From: Tomocerus qinae | Lineage: Eukaryota; Arthropoda; Collembola; Entomobryomorpha; Tomoceridae | Length of the DNA: 64,000 bases | Assembly: GCA_020055645.1 (NCBI GenBank) | Contig: CM034546.1 | Span: 69,688,001 to 69,752,000, forward strand | Direction: 5' to 3' | Part shown: one piece after another, positions 34,201 through 45,726 of the stretch | Position numbering within the stretch: the first letter of the stretch is position 1 | Layout of the letters: each line of letters starts with the position of its first letter | Translations under genes and position numbers: made by a program | Notes under the pieces: generated by a model | What the model saw: the letters and a program-made list of their open reading frames with translations, nothing else | Database searches by the model: none | Told to the model about the DNA's origin: nothing

Positions 34201-37200
34201 TGATTTCACCGATTTCAAAAGAATCCTTATCCAGTTCATATTTTTTGTCATAAGGAAAAGCGAGAGGGTCATCTACTGATTGTGTAGACTCTGAAGTTAC
34301 TGTACCTTGAAAAAAGTCGTCAATTTCTGCCTCAGATAAGTGGAGAATTAATCGCTACACAATCAAATAAACTAAAATGAATTTTAAATATTTAAATATC
34401 TGATCACGACCGAAGGCTTGAAGCCCGCATTTTCCAACCGGATTTTTGATAAATGCTGAAAGACAGATTTTATTTGATATAGGTAAATGGTTTTCCGGAT
34501 GGCTTACAAACTGCCATTTTCTTCTCTCTATATGTGAGGATTAGGAATGGCAATAGTAATAAGGAACAAACAACTTTCAGGGAAAGAATCATTTTTAACC
34601 CTTTCAGTAGTTATGTTATGAAAAGACTTCTTAAAAAGGAAAGCAAAATAACTTTTGAATCCTTGGACGCATTTTGATGAAAGTTGGTATGGAGACCCCT
34701 CATAAGTATATCTCCAGGAGTATTTTGAAAGAGCTGTAAATTCTTGGTTTTTGGATTTCAAATAGCCCGGCAAAATTTCAAAAAGTGGGTTTTTTCGAAT
34801 TTTTCATAAAGAAATTTTTTTCGAACATCTGCTCGGTTCAAATTAAAGAGATTACTAAACTACATTTTGAGGGTAAATCAAGTGTTTCAATTTCGATGAC
34901 CCCTGCTAGGTGTCAAAGGTCAAAACTTGGTATTCTGAAGAATTTCACACTCAGAGGTATCAATCGAAAGCTGACAAGGTCCCCGATGTTATTTTATGTT
35001 AGATATGGTAGCCTTTAGTATGCAAAATAGGTATATTTCTTCGGAATTTTATCGCGATTTTGTGAGTGTTAATATACAAAAATAACGTTGGTGTATAATT
35101 GCATTATATGGCCTATGAACTCTTTAAGAGGTCATTATCAGCCAAAATAATGCATGCTTTCAAAATACGTCTGGAGATGTACTTATAACGGGTCTCCATA
35201 CCAACTTTCACCAAAATCCGTCCTAGGATTCAAAAGTTATTTTGATTTCCTTTCTAGGAGCTGTTTTTCATATAACTAAATACTGACAAATGATTTTTTA
35301 ACTCTGTCCTGAAAGTTATTTCTTTCTATTGCCATTTGCCACATATAGAGAGAAGAAAATGGCAATTTGGAAGCCATCGGGAAAACCATTTACCTATATC
35401 AAATAAAATCTGCCGAAAGTGTTTGCAGGTTTTCGACATTGTTCGGTAAATTGCTTTTCTAACATTAGGTAAATTTTAAAAAAATTGTTTAAAAAAACAA
35501 AGTACCAATTGTGTATTGAAATATTGAAATGTAATAAAAGGCGTATTCACCTGCGATGCCCTTAAACGCCGTATTAAATAGAACATTATAGGCAGCGTCG
35601 CTATCAACAGGCACGCCAATATTGTCACAATCAAAAGTGTTGGATCTAAATTATATTATATCTATAATTATTTGCATTTCAGTCAATCACTTGTTATTTA
35701 GATTAGTAAAATCTAAATAATAAAATTCACCTGTTTTTTTTGTTGATAATTTAAAATACTTTGTAGTAATTCCATAGGCATTGGATGCTGTGCAAAGATA
35801 ATCTCCTTGAAATTTGTCACTGTATTCGGGAAATATTAGTTGTTTGGAATTCTTTCCGCCAGAGACGGCTAACGGAGCTTCAATTATCTTTTCCAGAAAA
35901 TGGTAATAAAAATTGTCATAAATAAAACAAACAAACTTAAGGGGAACCTATAGCGACAAAGCATACAGAGGAGCATCCCACTAACTCGATCAATTTACAT
36001 TGAGTGGAATACAATAAAATAAAATAAAATTCCATGAAATCGTTGATGACTCAAGGCAAACTCAATTTACAATGATAGCTCATTTACCAATTAAAAGTGC
36101 TCTTCTAAAACTCGAATAAAGACTCAGAGTAATCTGAGTATATGAGTTTCCATTTTTTACAAAGAGGTTTTGGTAAATGACATTTACCAAAGCCTGTATA
36201 ATATTATTACAGAGTTAAAACTTTAGTGAAACTTTTTAAACCCAACTAACCCAATTTAGAAATTTTGAATTTGCAATACGTCTCTTAAGGTATCAACTAC
36301 GCAATATGCAATTTCAGTTGGTGCCGAAAATACGGAATAATTTACGCATCGTCAGGCTGGTACAGACAATACGCAATATGCCAGGCTTAACCATGGCTTA
36401 GCCTTAGCCTATGCATATATTGAGTATTTTCGAGACTAGCCTGAAAATTCATATTGTGTATTTTCGGTACCAGACTGCTGCTGATGCATTTATAGCGTAT
36501 TTTCGGTGGCAGCTATTAGCTGCATATGCCTAATTGGTACCTTAAATGACGAATATTTGGTACATTCTAAAAAGTGGCAGGTGTATGTATAAGATTATTT
36601 CCAGTCCAATAGAACTGATCCCAAGTTTTTGTGATATCTGCTTCCAAAGTTTTCGAAAAATTGTGAGACTTTTAATTTTTGAAATTTACTTACTCGATTA
36701 TTCCGCGACCACTCAACCTTGGGAGTTGGACGACCTTCACTAAAGCAACTTAAACTTTGTCCTTTGTCTCCAAGAGATAATGCCCTCTCTGATTCAAGAG
36801 AAATTATTTTGGGTGCCATTGCATCTGTATAGAGTCATATTTTAATATTATATGGTTTGGCTTAAAAGGATAGGAAAAATTGTAAAATTATAAAACTATA
36901 TTCACCTAAAAATTGAATTTGTTTAGTTGCATTCTGCCACTCTTTTGAATCTAACAATGGAATAACACAAATAATACTTTCTATATCCTTATATCTGAAC
37001 CAGATATTAACAACGCTGAAGGGAAGACTGTAGTCGTCATTAACTATTTCTGCTTTTCTATAACTTATCATATCTGAAAAGAGAAATCCAAAAGTCTGTC
37101 ATAACATTCATATCAAATCTCAAGCGGAAAATTTTGCAACGTATTAGTATAACTCAGAAAGCATCTATTGTATATTTTACTATGGCTGTGCATTATACCT

Positions 37201-40200
37201 GCAGGTATTTCTTTCAAACTGCCATTGGTGAAAGCAACAAGCCACTGAATTCCATGGGAATGAAAAAAGGGATGTCCTGTACAAGAAAATGTTACATTTT
37301 GGTCTATGATGACATAACTCTCTTCGTTTAACCATTTCAGGTCTAAAATTGCTTCCGACTTGACATCAGATCTTGTATCTAAAAATAATCGAAGACATTA
37401 TATTATTGATACTTGTAAATATTGTGATTTTGAAATTGGTACTAAAGCAGTATCAACATTTTTGGAATATGTACGAACCTTTAGGATGTGCAATTCAATT
37501 ATTTAATTAGCAATGAAAATAGTCAACTATTATTTACAACATACATATAATTCCATCGAATCCTGTAAAATAAAGTTCGTTTAGTGATTCCTGATAGTCC
37601 ATGAAGCACTGTAAAACAGCTCTTTTGACTGGTGATAGAGATCTACAAAATGCATTTTGGATTTTCGGGTCGTATGCAGAATGATCATTGCATTCCGTTC
37701 CTTTCAAGAAAGATATCTGTTCATAGTCGCAAAGTTCCCGCGTTTTCTAAATGTCATAAATAAGTTTTTCTGATTTAGAGCAATTTTTTTCAAATTGTAA
37801 TATTACATTAATTATACCTTAGAGCTTATTATCTTTGTTATATTTTAATCTCAGAGCATCTTAAATTATTCTCAGGGTTTTTAGTAAAACAGCGTACAGC
37901 ATCACTATTAATAATGTGAAAGGACAACCTTATTTCGAAGATAGTTTTCCCACATGCGACATTGGTAAATGTCATCACATTCCACTTGTTGCAAATGTAC
38001 ATCTTCGTCAATAGTTCCATTACAAACAAATTTCGAAAGACTGTGTGCATAGACAAGTTGAGTACCATCGGTATTATCTGCACTCATATCACAGAATGAC
38101 CAGGAATGTAACTTGTTCTCTGTGTTGGAAGATTCAACACAATCTACTCCAGTGTATTTTTGTCCACCTGTAAATTTCCTTTCAGGGTATAATAAATCCA
38201 TTTCAGCGACAAAACGATGTTCTGGCTTCAAAATCTCATAGTGGCTTAGTGTTCCATTATGTTCTAAGGGATTGCCCCACAGGTCTCTGTACCATAATCA
38301 TTATTAATTAATATTACATTATTAAATAATAATTCTACTTCACACCCGGCAGTGCGTGCCAGCAAAGTACAAATAATAATTTTTAACACGGCCTCTGGTG
38401 CTCGTATAATTGTATTTTGTGGACATGGGGTGGCATCACGTATCTTTTCAAATAAGCCGCTTAGATATAATCCAAAGTTAACCCGAGTTTAACCGTAAAT
38501 ATAACCTCATTCTGTAGCAAAAAGTAATATGGCTCAACTTTGGTTCAAACTAAACCATGGTTTAACTTTTTTAACCACAATAGTTTGATCCCCATGGCTA
38601 CTCCTACATGTGGATGGGTCAAATTACTAATGTGGTTTGCAGATTTAAAAATATAATTTATATGAGTCTTCAAGTTTACTTCCAAAATAAAAGTGTCCAT
38701 GACTATCTACGCTGAGATTTGGACTTGGACTGTAAAGTATGAGAAAATACAATGCAAAATAACATTATTATCAGACTTAATCCACCTATGAGGCTGGATT
38801 AACTTTTTTGGCTCAATTCGTGGTTTGAACTTGACGTTTAAAGTTACAGAATATGCGTATTCGCTAATTTAGGTCAAAGTGACGATGACTTAACTTTTTC
38901 TCATCTTTTGTTATCTCAGCAATTTTATTTCCGGTTATAGAATAGATTTAAGTCTGGATTAGAAGATAACCCGATTATTTCTGGCTTAACGAAGTTACGT
39001 AATGCCACCCATGAATAAGAACTCTTAGAGGGTTTAGTATCCCTGCCACAAAATATAATCGTTCTTGCCTAATAAATTGTGCAATTTTAAGTTTCATTTT
39101 TAGCATAAAAATATTTGTACCTGAAAATCATTGTAACATTGTTTCCGGTGCTACTGCAAAACAGTCGAATACTTGGTATTAAAAGGCTCGTTTTAGGTTT
39201 ATCGGTAGCCAATTTTGATTTATACCGTATGAAGTCCGTTTTCGGGTAAATTTGTGATTCTAAATTACCATTATAACATTTTAAACGAAGATTCATCGCG
39301 TTTTATTGTTTCTGTGTCAGTAGCGTATTGAGGGGTCACTATTCTGACTATAGCCCCTTCCCCCCGAAATTCAAGAAAAAATAATTTTTTAAATATAATA
39401 TCAAAAACGTTTGTCATTATTTGCTTTATTTTTATTTTTACATTATTTTTTATTTCCTGTTGGATTCGGCTTCTGGAGTTTATGCATTGTTTTCTGCATC
39501 CTCTCGGCTTCTCTTACATTCCTATTCCAACTAACATAACAGGAAAAATTGTTACCATGTACAAAAATAAGAGGGAAGGGAGGAAGAGCTATTTCATCTA
39601 TTGAATATAATGCCAACTCATAATATGTGAATATCTTTTTTTCAAGCTTGTCGATTGCTTGTTGACATGCTATATATTCATAGATGTGCTTTATGGTAAA
39701 AATTGAAGTATAAAATTACTTGGAGGAAATTGTAATCCAAATAATTTGCATAAATGGAGATGAGCCTTTTCTCTGTTTCTGGAAGCCTCTTCCCTCGATT
39801 CACCTTCCTCTACGCAAACCAACGTTCCATTTCTATTCCAAAGAGAGCTTACATTTAACTTGAATCCTTCCAAGTAGTTCCACTGGGCCAGTGAGCTATT
39901 TAGTTGTATAAACTTAGACTCCGAATACTATATTTCGAAATAGAATTAATTTTGTAGTCTCGTACCATGAATTAACAGGATTCAGAAAAGATAATATTTA
40001 TTTATTCTTACTGGGCACGTTTCGCTATTTAGGGCCCCTTCAATGAAAATCAGATAATTTTTGAAGTAGTCAGCATGCTGGAAGCAAGGAAGATAAACCA
40101 TATCATCTGTGACGTCAATTTTAGCAAAATCAGCATCCTTTGGGTTTCCTGAGGAATTCAAAATATTGTTACAGTTTTTAGACCCATTACGTATCAAATT

Positions 40201-41157
40201 CGGTGTCAAATCTCAAATTTATCTTGTAAACGCTAAACGTCATGTCATGGGCGTTTACTATATACAGTCAGTCGACCACAAAAAGAAATGCAAAATTTAA
40301 GTTAACACACTTCTCTAGCGTAAAAATGTTTATGAATATTACATAAATTAATTAAAACAACGGGTTAACATTTGCGTATTTCGAAATAAAACCAAATGTT
40401 TATGCCTAATTATTTTGAAATTCAGACAGTACTACTGGTGGCCTAGTTAGTGACAATTATAAACACGACACAAATATCGAAATACATGCGAGGATAGAGG
40501 GATTTCATGGCTACTTATTTGATATGTACATTAACATACATTTTTCGAAGGTAAATAGCATAATGTAATATAAGTTTGGTAAAATCAAACAAAAACTTTA
40601 CTTAGTATATTGAAGAAATGTACTTCCGTCTTTGGAGTTTCCATTGGTTGATTTGGTATGCCTATTTTGTATGTGAACCGAGAAAACACTTCATTGTCAC
40701 TTTCATGTCTTTGTCTGTTTGGGACGATCATCTTTATTTTGAAGGAGTAGGAAGTGGAATTAAAAAAGTTAGAAACTCGCTCTCTTTTGAATTTAGTAAA
40801 TTGAAACAATGGCTTCTCTCTACCAAAATCATAATCAATTGTAAATGGGTTTTGAGAGATACATTCAAAAGACTTGAGAACAGATAGCAAACTCAAAACT
40901 ATTGACAAATCTTCTTTGGTTGTTTTATAGCAGCCTCCAAATGGTTGTATTGGCGGGTCTCCATAATTATAGTCAACTTCGACCGCAATGGAACAGAATA
41001 TGGAATACTTTACATCGATAATTTTGCATTCCAATATCGTCTTATTGCGTTCATTGTCTATTGAAGGAATTATTACGTCACCAGTCACATTTGTTAGTAA
41101 TGATTGTAGTAATTCAGAAATTAATGACCGACAAAATATTTTCCAGGAAATTTTCAT
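31267..41157 (-). CDS. Receptor tyrosine kinase, VEGFR/PDGFR (Pvr)-like
   Basis: Eighteen exons join in frame to 1081 aa: 41157-40602, 40148-40012, 39912-39804, 39259-39121, 38286-37929, 37746-37545, 37378-37199, 37073-36906, 36824-36694, 35887-35731, 35645-35551, 34354-34210, 34117-33902, 33343-33244, 32307-32232, 32161-31824, 31602-31518 and 31320-31267. The long divergent ectodomain contains Ig-type strands ([34 protein letters not shown]). A transmembrane helix spans about 715-737. The kinase has a glycine loop GSGQFG (799-804), Lys821, SELK helix, HSDLAARN (926-933), DFG (946-948) and KWMAIESL. The HRD arginine is Ser927. The kinase insert is very short for this class. A Tyr-rich tail ([12 protein letters not shown]) could be phosphorylated. 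The ligand is unknown; arthropod relatives bind PDGF/VEGF-like factors and steer cell migration and growth. Confidence 0.9.
34455..35425. repeat. Large foldback element in a receptor-kinase intron
   Basis: The left arm (about 34455-34745) carries CAGATTTTATTTGATATAGG, CCATTTTCTTCTCTCTATAT and TGGTATGGAGACCC. The right arm (about 35150-35425) carries their complements, including GGGTCTCCATACCA and CCTATATCAAATAAAATCTG. Arms of about 280 bp flank a loop of about 400 bp. It lies wholly within the intron between exons 11 and 12. No transposase. Confidence 0.85.
36285..36545. repeat. TTAA-flanked MITE in a receptor-kinase intron
   Basis: The ends read TTAAGGTATCAACTACGCA and GCCTAATTGGTACCTTAA, imperfect inverted repeats each carrying TTAA at the outer edge, compatible with a piggyBac-type target duplication. 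Inner strings such as GCAATATGC/GCATATGC and TATTTTCGG are also inverted. Located between exons 9 and 10. Confidence 0.6.
38427..39010. repeat. MITE-like element in a receptor-kinase intron
   Basis: The ends are GGGTGGCATCACGTA and TACGTAATGCCACCC, inverted. Internal AACCCGAGTTTAACC, GGTTTAACTTTTTTAACC and TAACTTTTTC strings recur in both orientations. About 585 bp, in the intron between exons 4 and 5. No clear target duplication. Confidence 0.6.
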
Positions 41158-41969
41158 TGTAATGAACTTTCAAAAACAACTAGAAACTCAAATAGCAAAA
41201 AATATCCTGTATACATATATAATAAACGATTATTTGAAATTGGAATTACAAAATAAATGGCTACAATTTATATTCTACCAAATGGTTGTCAAACGGTATA
41301 TAATGGGCCATGTAACGTAAGTAAACGTTACTTCTGTAAGTATGGAATAGCTAAATTAGTTCAGCATATTTAAGTGATAATGCTACAAGTACAAGTAAGT
41401 GAGATAAGCGTATACTGACGTATGCAAAGAAGTTGTTGTTTTCAGCTCTCAGTTACATACTGATTCGATATGAATGGAAAGGTCATAGTTTCTTACAAGC
41501 AATTAAATTAATATTCCTGTTTCTTAAATAAATCTTATTAGACTACTAACAAAGTTTATCCTGTGTACTACCTCCGCTAAAAGTGTATATGAAATTATAG
41601 CTAATTAGATATTGAAAAATCATGGTCGACGAACAAATGTGCTACATAATCACAGGCCACATGTTTCCATGTTTTTGGGTTCATTTCAGTAACATTCTAC
41701 ATTAGTAACAGATTAAAACTTTTATTTTTGAATTTTTTAGTTGATTTAATGTTTTTTGAAATTTTAAGCGCTCTATATTACAGCTCCGCCCGTAGGACGG
41801 GTAACTTTTCTAGTTTGCATTAAAATTGATCACGCTGGATTACTTTTGAGGCCTTATGGCTAATTTGACTAACAACACTTTTCTAATTTTACTAGTAGGT
41901 AACTTTGGGTTTGGGTATATACCGACTTGCTCCATATTATAATACAATGTGAGTTATGATTATGATAGT
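41158..41969. other. 5' flank of the receptor-kinase gene
   Basis: The start codon of the kinase gene lies at 41157 on the minus strand. A TATATAA string on the minus strand near 41217 may be its TATA box. No gene is seen in the rest of the interval. Confidence 0.35.
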
Positions 41970-41977
41970 GATGTCCT

Positions 41978-42358
41978 CAGAGTTCAACTGGCCGGTGGGT
42001 AGTGGCTAGGTGGCTAGGGGGTAAAAGTGGCTAGTGGGCGGGCAAAATGTCAGGTGGCTAGTGGGCAAAAGGGGCAAAAGGGGCAAAAGTAAAATTAAGG
42101 TTTTAAAAATAGCACAAAAAATTTGAAACTTAACTCACGCAAGTAAACTAACTGTTTGCCATTGAAATTCGGAGTTAATGATATTCTAGTAAGCCTGTTT
42201 TTAGCTACGTATAAACGAAGAGACATCGATGCGACATCTATTTTGGTAGATGAACTACGATTTAGACTTTTTGCCCCTTTTACCCCTTTTGCCCCCTTTG
42301 CCCCTTTTGCCCGGGTGGGTGGGCAAAATGTAAAAAAGCCGGCTAAAATAGAACTCTG
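41978..42358. mobile_element. hAT-type MITE with perfect 8-bp target duplication
   Basis: The ends are CAGAGTTC and GAACTCTG. They are flanked on both sides by GATGTCCT (41970-41977 and 42359-42366), an exact 8-bp direct repeat. Sub-terminal regions are long inverted arms rich in GGGCAAAAG on the left and CTTTTGCCC on the right. 381 bp and non-coding. The frame at 42156-42398 is just the arm read as FAPFAPFA and is not a gene. Confidence 0.9.
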
Positions 42359-42366
42359 GATGTCCT

Positions 42367-45300
42367 ATGTAATAAGTAATAGCTGCCAACGCCATTAAGT
42401 GACAGTGATAAGTATGTAATTATGTATTAGTACACGATTAAGCAAACGTTTTCTTGTTGACACTTGTATGAATAAGTAGCATTCATTACTAACATCTTCT
42501 TAAGTAATCTTATGACATTAATCACTTTATCCTGCCCTTTGCTTCCTCACTGTCGTACTGTTTTCAATTTACTCAACCAACACTCGAAATGTAGTCTTGA
42601 GTCTTGGTAAGTATTTTTTGACCTTGTTGCATTCAAAGGAGATTGTTACTTTGAGAGAGGAATGTCTCACAAAAAACCACAAAATAATACAAACGTAATA
42701 CTACAAAGTAATACATACAAAATACATGCTAAAGATGAAGTATACGTAAAATAATATTGCTAAAAATTGTATGCAGACCACATGCAAATTAATACAAACA
42801 GACAAATACATAATTTTACATTAGATGTTTTTACGGATGTAGAATAGTAACACTGACACAATATATAGTTCCTATATAATGCTTCTATTGCGCCTAGTGC
42901 AGTAATGCACCTGAAATAAATCATATTATTGCTGAATGCTAAAGAATAAATTGATTACTGATACTGATTTACTTATGAGCTTACACATTTTTGGAAACCG
43001 ACAATCACTCAAAATAGTTGAATTGTGCAAGTGGGTGTATAGGTAAATCCTACTTGTCCACATGTTTTATGTTAATTTTTTCAAAAAAGACTAAAACGTG
43101 TAAAAATGCCAGATTTTTGTCAATATAATATTTGTTCTATCTTATTAAACTCTATTCATAACTGTTTTCTTATCTACTTGATCTGTTCAAAAAATTCTTG
43201 GAAAATTGTCTGGAGACCTTTTCTTAGAAGTTTTCAATAAATTGTTACCAGAAAGTCCGGGCTAGTCCAGATTCCCCGTATTACTACGTATATTTTCCAT
43301 CACCGTCAACATAAGCATTACCACTCTCACAAACTCGCAATTGTGTAGATTAGTACTTACATTTCTTGCATGACACAGTAGGTGATATCTTAGTAGCAAA
43401 CTGACTGTAGCTTTGACCTATATGATACGCTAAGTGTAATGTTTGTTGTTGATTAAAGAAAAACAAGATAAATTTTATTACTTTGCCTCTCTTTATTTAC
43501 GCCTTCAATTCATTATTTATAAATCATACTCATACGGCTACAAAAAACATACTATTATACGTATTCCTAATGGAACTCTGAGAAGAGATTTTTTTTAGAA
43601 ATTGCTTAGCATCTGTAATTACAGGTTAATGGAACAATTTCTTTTGGTGCCTGTTAATAACACTGTAATGACATCAATAAATTTAATTTGTGTAGACTGT
43701 ATGTCGATTGATTCGAATAAGCACATTATTATACTATGAATACAAGATTTTCCGGTTAACATTAGTGACATTTAATAATAATGTTATCATTTTGCACAGC
43801 CTTTCCAAAAGCCGGCCTTATGTCAGTTGTCAGGTAGAAAGTATCTATACAATATGGTGGCAAATAATCATGTAAATTCAATTATACTAGTAAACGTAGA
43901 CAAATAAATATTTATAATTTATCATATAATATTTCAAAGGCTGGACAGAAAGTATTAAACTTGCAGCAAGAGCATGTTGTTGTGCGTCCTCTCTGCATAC
44001 TCATGGTTAAGCACTTTCTACCTAAGCAACCTAGTGACCAGGTAAAAGCTAGTGATGGCCAAGAAACCGGGAAGGAAAACGAAGGGTCTTCAGAGAATAA
44101 ACAATAGATATTAATAGCTCAAGATGACCACACAGTCACTTTTTGCCTTAGTCCCCATTTTAGTCTCTAAAATAGTTTATAGATTACTAGACCCTCAGTA
44201 CTAATGCTTAATTTTCAAAATGATTAGGCATATTAAAAAAGTTTAATTTTTGAAATATGCTAATGTTGACTCATATTCAGGGCCGCAGCCAGAAAAAAAT
44301 TTCGGGGGGGGGGCCACAAATTATAAGTGAAAATATATACTTTTCGGGGGGGGCTACCGTCTGGACTTCCTTGTTTTATGAAACATTCGCACATGTGAAT
44401 TGCAACAAAAAACCGCATTTACCATGGCATAGATGGATACATAGATAGATACCTACGACATACTTATAAACAGCTTTATTATATAGAGTCTTTATTTTAT
44501 GCCGTGCAAAAACGATGAGGAAATTGGCAAAACAGAAAGTTTTGTCACATTTTTTGTTTGTACAATATTATGTATGTAGGTAGATGTATATAGCTAAACA
44601 TTACATTACCATACCACTGAAGGGTTTTGCATAACGCGGCCCATTCCATACCTAGAGAGCTTTTGGCGTAGTAGTGATGGTAACCGTTGGTGTTACATTA
44701 GTGGCTACTTGACAGTCTGGCATTAAGGGTAATTACTATTTTGTAGTTCTTCAGCTATACCTATACCCTTCCTCAAATAGTGGACCACATCTCCAATGTT
44801 ATATACGGAAAAAAGAGATATTTATGACCAAAGGAGTCTCAAAATAAATTGATTACAAGATTGTAGTTAATACAAGTTATCGGCCCAAGCATGACGGCAT
44901 GAAGATGTCAAAAGGGAAAATTCCCAGTAGTAGCCATTAAGATATTATGTCTGTTGTATTTAAAAACAAGTGACTAATTTGTGTGAGTGTCGGTGAATAA
45001 GCAATAAATTCAAGTTGATAAGATTTTATTTTATGCATTTGACGAGCAATGGCCCATAAAGCATGACATAATTCAGATTAAATAAACGTTAAATTATACT
45101 CTATATAAAAAGAATATACGTTTAATTGACTTATTAAGACTCTATTCGATGTTTGTCTAATCTGAACAGTTTTATCATTCTGTCTGTTCTGTCCGTCTGC
45201 ATGTCTGCAAATTACTGTATACGAAACTTTCACTTATTACGAACGGATTTAAGTGCACAATTTAAATTTTCTTTGTGCAATTTAAGGAATTAGTTAAGAC

Positions 45301-45726
45301 TTCTGAGCTCATAAACTATGATAAAATTGAACAACTCCTGTCTAGGTTAGGAGTTCAAAACTACAAAGCATCGTCTCGGTCATCATATCACAAATAATCG
45401 TGTAATAGAGGAAACAAAAATACAATTTGGTTGTGGGAAGTGGTCAGAATCTTAATTATATTTTTTGAGAATACTTAATCCATTATTCACTAAGCTACCT
45501 TGCATTTGTATTCCTTTTTTAATGATTTATAAAGCGTGATATAAAAGAATAAAGTTGTTAGTAGAAATGAAATAATTGCTTATTCGTTTGAGAGATCTTC
45601 ACACAGACAGATTCAATTAAGTTCTACTCTATTACATAATAGACATTACAGATATATGACAGTCTCAGTTCTGTATCATTATTATTGTATTGACAGTTTG
45701 CAACTCTATTCAGTAAATACAATAAA
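42367..45726. other. Intergenic between the receptor kinase and STAT
   Basis: 3.3 kb of AT-rich DNA separating the two divergent genes. Apart from a hAT-like end fragment at 44279 I found no element with two ends and no credible coding frame. The stretch around 43960-44010 (GCAAGAGCATGTTGTTGTG) resembles the right edge of the hairpin region near 310-345 and may be a shared repeat. Confidence 0.4.
44279..44376. repeat. hAT-like end fragment with G-runs
   Basis: Begins CAGGGCCGCAGCCAG, a typical hAT terminal string, followed by AAATTTCGGGGGGGGGG and a second TTTTCGGGGGGGGCTACCG about 55 bp on. A proper right terminus was not found, so this looks like a truncated copy. Confidence 0.5.

Noticed and set aside
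40618-41320. Plus-strand frames opposite the receptor-kinase first exon
   Set aside because: They are antisense shadows of exon 1 of the kinase gene, whose minus-strand splice phases all close correctly.
42156-42398. 80-codon frame with FAPFAPFA repeats
   Set aside because: It reads through the C/T-rich arm of the hAT-type MITE.
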